A DNA stretch of 64,000 bases from Schizochytrium sp. CCTCC M209059 (Eukaryota > Sar > Bigyra > Thraustochytrida > Thraustochytriidae): assembly GCA_000818945.1 (NCBI GenBank), contig KN805372.1, positions 607,607-671,606 of the forward strand. Direction: 5' to 3'. The translations under genes were made by a program, and so were the position numbers. This document shows positions 58,552 through 64,000 of the stretch, piece after piece. Position 1 is the stretch's first letter; the number at the start of each line of letters is the position of its first letter. The notes beneath the pieces were generated by a model that searched no databases, was not told the origin of the DNA, and saw nothing but the letters and a program-made list of their open reading frames with translations.

Positions 58552-60906
58552 TGCGGCGTGACGGGGACCAAGGATCAGTCCATCGATCCTTCCGAAGTAA
58601 AGCCCTTGACCTCACCTGTGTCCATGGCCTCTCGCTTCGTCCAGCCTAGTCCGTCTTCGTCCCTGGAGGCCATTTCGCATACAGCTTCTGAAACAAGACG
58701 AGCTTCGCGATTGGTCGGACGACCTCGTTCACGTTCATCAAACAGCGCATTGTCGCCTATAGACTTTGACCCACCAACGCGCGAAGCTGTGGAGCGCGAG
58801 CTGCTTCCGCATCTACTCGCATTGGCTTCGCATGCACCGCCAGCACCCCGTCGCCTGCGAGCAAGCCCTGTTGGAAGATCGCTTGCAGAGAGCGATCAGG
58901 ATCCCGCCCCTGCGGAGGCGGCGACGACTGCCTCATCCATGCTACAAACACTCACGCCTCCCCATCACTCACTGGTGCCAACCTCGACATCCTCAACGCC
59001 GACCGGCCGTTCTTCTTCCCGAGGCCACGAATTGCGCAAGCGCGCGAGCTCAAATTCCTCGGAACCACGGCCCGGGGACTCCGTTGCGGAGAGCGCAATG
59101 AATGCTCAGAGTTCGTGGGCGCCCCCAGCGCCGACCGTGACCTTACTCGACGTCGCGACAGCCTCGGCGCTGAATTCGGGAAAGGAAACCGCCGCGGTGC
59201 ACGCCGGCAGCCCGGCGGCCCCTGTCGTCGCGCCCGCTGGGAGGCCCCGGGAAATGAGCCGCTTTTCACGCGCCGACTCAACGGGCGATCAAGGTCAATT
59301 TCCTTCTGGAGCGGGCAGTGCGAGTTTCGCCGTAGCCACTGAGGAGGTCATTGCAGCCCAGAACGCGGCAGCGGCTGCAGAAGCCGCCGCAGCCGCAGCA
59401 GTAGCTGGCGGTCCTGACGCTGATGAAGCCGCAGCGGCAGCTGCGGCAGCTCTCCCCGAGGACGACTTTATCCGATACTATGTCAAAGAAGACGATCCTA
59501 GCGAAAATTTGGATGGAGGCAGCCCTGTGAGCTTTTTTGACTGGGTTTGGCAAGACCTCGGCTTCGAGACAGAAGAGGACCAGGCCTTCAGCTCGAAGAA
59601 TGCATCAGTGGAGGACGATGTCTTTAACTTTATTCGCGTTCCTTTAGAGGTGGAGAAGCTCCTCATCTTTGGTTTCTTTCTCTGTTGCGACTCCCTCCTT
59701 TTTGTCCTCGTCTACCTTCCGGTGCGTGTCGTGCGCGCGCTTTTTCTTCTCGTATGCACACTTATTGTTCCGGGTCGCTATGGCGCACATTTCAAGTTTC
59801 ATCGTACGCAGCTTTACGATCTTCTGCGCGCGAGCATCATCGCCATTGCTTTTGCGGTGCTTTTGCAGGTGCACATGTCACGGATCTATCATTATGTGCG
59901 CGGACAGGCTTTCATCAAGCTGTACGTAATCTTCAATATGTTGGACATATTCGACCGACTCATGTGTTCCTTTGGGCAGGACATCATGGACTCGCTCTTT
60001 TACATGACGAAAACCTCGCCTCGCGCGTACGGGCGCATCTTTTTTCGATTCATTCTCGGCATTTGCTACGTGACCGCGCACGCGCTGCTCTACTTTGTGC
60101 GCCTCATCACGCTTAACGCCGCAATCAACTCGACCAGCAATGCGCTCATGACGATTCTCATTTCGAACAATTTTGTGGAGCTCAAAGGAAGCGTCTTCAA
60201 GCGATTTGCGGAGCAGAACCTCTTTCAAATTACTTGCAGCGACATGGTCGAACGTTTCGAACTCTTTGTCTTTCTCGTCCTCACGGGCCTCCAGAGCGCC
60301 GACACCTGGTTCGAGTTCATCTACAGCAGTGCGGCATACGTCTTTGTTTGCGAGTTCCTCGTCGACTGGATAAAGCATGCCTTTATCACCAAGTTCAATC
60401 GTATCCATTTCTCCTGCTACGGAAACTTTCTCGAGGCGCTTTGTCGGGATATCGCGCCGGTGAGCAACCACAAGCACCCGTACGCGACGAGTCAGAGACT
60501 GGGTGGCCGACCAGTGGATGCTACGCAGGCTGTGGCGCAGCGCATCGGTCTTGCGACGCTCCCGCTCACCTGCATTGTCTTGCGATTTGTCTTTGTCAAT
60601 ATGCCACACGACCTGAGGGAAAACCCTTTCACGGTCGCCAACATTCTTTTTGTGATTCTCTCGTACGGATGTCTGCTGGCGTTCAAGACCTTTATCAACA
60701 TCGTACTCAAGGGCCGCGCCTGTGCGGTGCTCATGCATCGTGAGCGCAAGATTCTCAGCCGCAGTTCACCCCATCTTTCCAATTTGCCGAGCACACCAAC
60801 GGAGAAGGAGATGCAAAAGGCGTTGGTGGCCAAGCATCTGCAGCACATTGATCAGCTCAGCTCCATCCGCCGCTACCAGATCTTTAAGTCCAGAATTCCT
60901 ACGTAG
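57883..60906 (+). CDS. TAPT1: TAPT1-family ER membrane protein
   Basis: The product is 1007 residues from the ATG at 57883. The first 520 residues are disordered, Ser/Pro/Ala-rich and include a poly-Ser tract from an AGC repeat. The C-terminal 460 residues are the TAPT1 (yeast Emp65, plant POD1) domain: FNFIRVPLEVEKLLIFGFFLCCDSLLF, YHYVRGQAFIKLYVIFNMLD, DRLMCSFGQDIMDSLFY, LMTILISNNFVELKGSVFKRF, CSDMVERFELFVF and DWIKHAFITKFNRI, each matching the animal protein. Six to eight TM helices are present. The family functions at the ER, with roles in protein folding and, in animals, in cilia. The N-terminal extension is far longer than in animals. Confidence 0.93.
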
Positions 60907-61149
60907 ACTTCCTATATCAGGCAATGAGGAGCCGGTCTTCCTGGAGAAGGAGGACCTGTACAATGACTCTTTTTACTACGAATCAACGCTAGGTTTTAGT
61001 TTCATCTTTTTCTCGTCGTTTCCTTTTATTTCCTATCCTCTCCTTCCTTCCTTCCTTAATTCATTCATTCATTCAGTCATTCATTCAATCGTTCCTTTGT
61101 TTCCATTCTATCTGACCTTGTTCAAGAGAATTGACTGACCTATTTGGCC
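60907..61149. other. Convergent gap with CATT/CCTT repeats
   Basis: This 243-base gap separates the TAPT1 and GH92 stops. It holds CCTT and CATT runs (about 61036-61090). No gene is seen. Confidence 0.45.
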
Positions 61150-63866
61150 CTAGACGACTCGAATGAATTTGAGCTCGCCGCCCTGTGAAAGCTCTTGATA
61201 AGAAAGATTGACGGGGCCGTTCGCCAGAGAGTGTGTTGCGCCACGCCATTGCACGGCGTCTGCCACACGTAGCGGACGGCCTGTGACATTGCTCGTTCGC
61301 AAATGATGCTCGCGCGAAATAATTAGGGGCTCGCTGTCCGTATCTCCGCGATGAACGACGATCTTGCGGAAAACAGATGGTGCCCCAACTTGGTAATGGC
61401 CCGATCCAGGCGCAAGTGCAAAGAGACCGAGTGTTGACAGCAAAAACCAGGTCGACATTTCTCCGTTATCTTCATCGCCGGCATAGCCAAAGGGGCCATA
61501 TGTGGTCTGCAGCGCGTGTTGAATCCATGCCTGCCCCTCCCGAGCACAGGTAGCGCCAGCGTGAGCAAACATGTACAACATGTGGTGCACTGGCTGGTTA
61601 TTGTGAGCATACTGACCAAAGCAGTGGGCGCTCATTTCCGTCGCCTCGTGCACCACGTCCGGCAGGTGAAAGGTAGGGACCCCCGTGACAGCCTCTTGCA
61701 GCTTTGAACAAAGCACATCACGGCCCCCATACGCCGCTGCAAGGCCACCTGGATCATGGGGAACAGAAAATCGATACTGCCATGGCCCACCCTCTGTGTA
61801 AGCGTGGTCCCACGCGAACTCGTGAAAAGGTTCGACAAAAGAACCGTTCGCGTGTTTGGGCCGAAAAAAGAGAGTCTTCGAATCGAAAATGTGCCGCCAG
61901 TTTCCGGCGCGACGCGCAAGGTCTTGCTGGATATCCGTTCGCCCGCGATGCGCTGCTGCCCGCCCAATGGCATAGTCACATAGCGCCATGTCGAGCGTCT
62001 CGGAGACAAGTCTCGGGACAAAGCCTCGCGTTGCAAACTGTGTCAGCTGCTCGCCACGGCTGTTAGCTGCACCGCTGCCGTCGCGGTCAAAGGGTTCGTA
62101 GGCGTTGCGCAATAGTGCAGCAAATGCGGTGTCCGCATCTTCGCTGTCAAGTGCGTCGTAGACGATAGCTTCGGCAAGAACGACATCACCCATAGTAGAT
62201 ACCATTTCGTTCCGTGAACCTGGGCTTGGCCACTGTGGAACGCGACCCAGGTCGCGAAAGGCGTTTATCCATCCTCGGAGGACTTGTCTGGCGATCTCAG
62301 GAAAGACAAGATGCAAAAAAGGATACACCGCACGGTAAGCGTCCCAGAATCCACTGTCTGTGGCAACAGGCCCAGGCCGCAGTGCGGCGGGGCGCGTGTA
62401 GGGGGACATGTGTACAATCGAACCATCACGCTGCTCCTCGGCAATCAGCCGAGGGAAGAGCAAGGCGCGGTACATGCACGTGTACAGTTGTGTTTTCAGC
62501 TCGAGATCGTTCCACGGCGATGCGGGCATCTGATTCTTGGACTTGGACTCTGTCACATTGGCCATCAAATCCGTTTCGACCTGGACGCGAGACAAGAGAC
62601 CATTCCACCGCATTGCGACATCCTTGGCGAGATGCTCTGCGCCAGCGAACGGAGTCAACTCACGATCTGCGTTGAAGCGGGCTTGCTCAACACTGATAAA
62701 GGAGGTCCCTATGCGTAATAACGCCGTTTGCGCGATAGTTACATTCTGTGGACTCCAAGCGATGGTTGCCACGCAAAAACCCTCGCCGCAGTTAACCTTG
62801 GTATTGATGCCAGATACTTGAGGGTTTTCGTTTGGATCAAGCAATACGCTGAAATAGTTGCGAAAGTTGGATTGCGCGTGGAGGCCGGCGCGTGTGAGCT
62901 TGATATCCTCGTCTGCAACACCCTTCTTATAGGACGCGGAGAACCCCTCGATACGCACCGCGCCGCCGACATCGCTGCCTTCGTCCTTGACACTGTGCGC
63001 AGCCATACATTTCACGTGAGATTTTGATCTTCATTTGTCCTTCGAAAGAGTTGCTCGGCCGGGACGAGGACTTACATGTTGATCTCGCCTTCGTTGATGA
63101 GCACGTTCAAGGATCGTGCACCATGCAAGTTGGCAGGAAAGCGGGTTTCGAGAAGGGCTCCAAGCTTGCTTGGCGCGAATACAGCTTCCGCACAGCCTTC
63201 GCGCGAGCAATAGTTGATCAGATTGCCACGAAAGAGGTACGGCTTGTACGTGCTCTTGTGAAGACTGTAGATTGGATTTTTCAATCCTTCAACTTCTGGT
63301 GCAACGAGAAACTGGCCATAATCACCAATCCAAGGTGATGGTTGGTGCGTGCATCGGAACCCATAGAATGTGACCTGGTGTGGATCGTGGAACCAGCGCG
63401 CTCGCAGATCTTTGGTGCTTGAGACGACCCAGTGTGAAATGCCTTGAGGCGCACTCATGATGGGCAAGACGTTGCCACGGCTGAGCGCTCGTCCCAATGG
63501 GAGAACGCCACGATGTATGTCGACAAACTTCTCCACAAGCTCTAACGCGGAGTCATCTTGCGCTGGACAGTCATCAGCGTCAACCGCAGGGACGTCCTCG
63601 GACTTTGACGAAGCCGCCTGGCAAGCCAAAGCACACAAACACAGTAGTATCGCCGCGCACCATCGCCACGAAAACGGCACGACTGATGTCCGCGTCAGGA
63701 CAACGGTCCTTAGCGCAAGGGGCCGCTTCCGTTCAAGGCCGCACGAGAGCCCACGCGGCTCTCTGCGTTGCGTGCCTGTCTGCCATTCTTGGACCGTCGG
63801 CGCAGGCCTTGGCGGCATTTGCGTTTCGTTTTGCGGCTTGCAGGGAAGACCTCCAGAGTTCAACAT
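61150..63866 (-). CDS. GH92-family glycoside hydrolase, two exons, catalytic-acid position Gln
   Basis: Exon 1 is 63866-63076 and exon 2 is 62992-61150. The 83-base intron has donor AT|GTAAGT and acceptor GCACAG and keeps frame through an Ile codon. The product is 877 residues. A hydrophobic segment near residues 62-85 (WRWCAAILLCLCALAC) is a signal anchor or signal peptide, so the enzyme acts in the secretory pathway or outside. The N-terminal sandwich domain has GFRCTHQPSPWIGDYGQFL. The (alpha/alpha)6 domain has GQYAHNNQPVHHMLY and YAGDEDNGEMSTWFLLSTLG. GH92 enzymes are Ca2+-dependent exo-alpha-mannosidases. The family motif HGNEPSHH reads HNNQPVHH here, so the catalytic acid Glu is Gln (codon 61594-61596), while the DEDNGE base region is kept. 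The start could also be the ATG at 63818. Confidence 0.88.
62993..63075 (-). other. GH92 intron
   Basis: This is an 83-base intron with donor GTAAGTCC and acceptor GCGCACAG on the minus strand. Removing it fuses two GH92 halves in frame. Confidence 0.85.
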
Positions 63867-64000
63867 GTCAAGGTGTTGGCAAGGCGACCTAACTGTAAAT
63901 ATTACGGAGGATCGCGGAAAGAACACGATCCGGACAAGTAGGATATCAGAGCCGGGCGGGGTTTTAGCAGCAAGAAAAAGGAGACCAAGAGCGGCGGCAG

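Noticed and set aside
1..64000. tRNA, rRNA, snRNA and CRISPR elements
   Set aside because: I looked for B-box (GGTTCGAATCC-like) sequences, rRNA landmarks and spaced direct repeats and found none; a covariance-model scan could still find a divergent RNA.

Overview
This is nuclear DNA from a compact, gene-dense, moderately GC-rich unicellular eukaryote. It holds long uninterrupted ORFs, short gaps between genes (mostly 0.1-1 kb) and few introns. I could place ten introns in eight genes; they have GTAAGT-like donors, and several have CTAAC-type branch points. The gene set includes a ciliary transition-zone protein (TMEM216), tubulin-tyrosine-ligase-like (TTLL) proteins, a TEY-type MAP kinase, PEX11, SRP19, a TAPT1 protein, a tandem potassium channel and a PqiA-like protein. 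This fits a flagellate-forming heterotrophic protist. A stramenopile of the thraustochytrid/labyrinthulid type is my best guess, but that is an inference, not a proof.

Layout. 1-4.3 kb: 3' end of a single-pass membrane protein, then a convergent giant coiled-coil protein. 4.9-8.0 kb: an ATAD3-like AAA ATPase fused to an N-terminal S74/intramolecular-chaperone domain. 8.3-14.7 kb: a thioredoxin-reductase-like flavoprotein divergent from a P4-ATPase lipid flippase. 15.1-19.4 kb: NOL6/Utp22 (ribosome biogenesis), split by one intron. 20.3-28.1 kb: TMEM216, a UBXN11-like SEP/UBX protein and a 1726-residue double-TTL protein with a membrane anchor. 29.1-33.3 kb: SRP19, a small hypothetical gene, an unknown beta-sandwich protein and PEX11. 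34.7-39.8 kb: a tandem (2 x 6TM) K+ channel. 40.6-46.4 kb: an ERK-type MAPK, a second membrane-anchored TTLL and an alpha/beta hydrolase. 46.8-52.5 kb: a PqiA-like multipass protein and a RING-like/LRR protein. 53.0-57.5 kb: a p31comet-like (MAD2L1BP) gene and LSM12, with a 2.3-kb Ulp1-protease-carrying DNA transposon between their 3' ends. 57.9-63.9 kb: TAPT1 and a GH92 glycosidase with a Glu-to-Gln change at the presumed catalytic acid.

There are no operons. Neighbouring genes are mostly divergent pairs sharing a 0.4-1 kb promoter or convergent pairs with 0.1-0.4 kb between stops. The 5' regions are rich in short tandem repeats, many of them pentamers. Themes that recur among unlinked genes are membrane lipids and the secretory pathway (flippase, PqiA-like, TAPT1, SRP19, GH92, two anchored TTLLs), mitochondria/peroxisomes (ATAD3, PEX11), and cilium/cell cycle (TMEM216, p31comet). 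No tRNA, rRNA or CRISPR was found.

The strongest candidates for something undescribed are the S74-ATAD3 fusion, the two TTLL proteins whose catalytic domains are predicted to face the lumen, the GH92 Gln variant, and the double channel with degenerate cyclic-nucleotide pockets.
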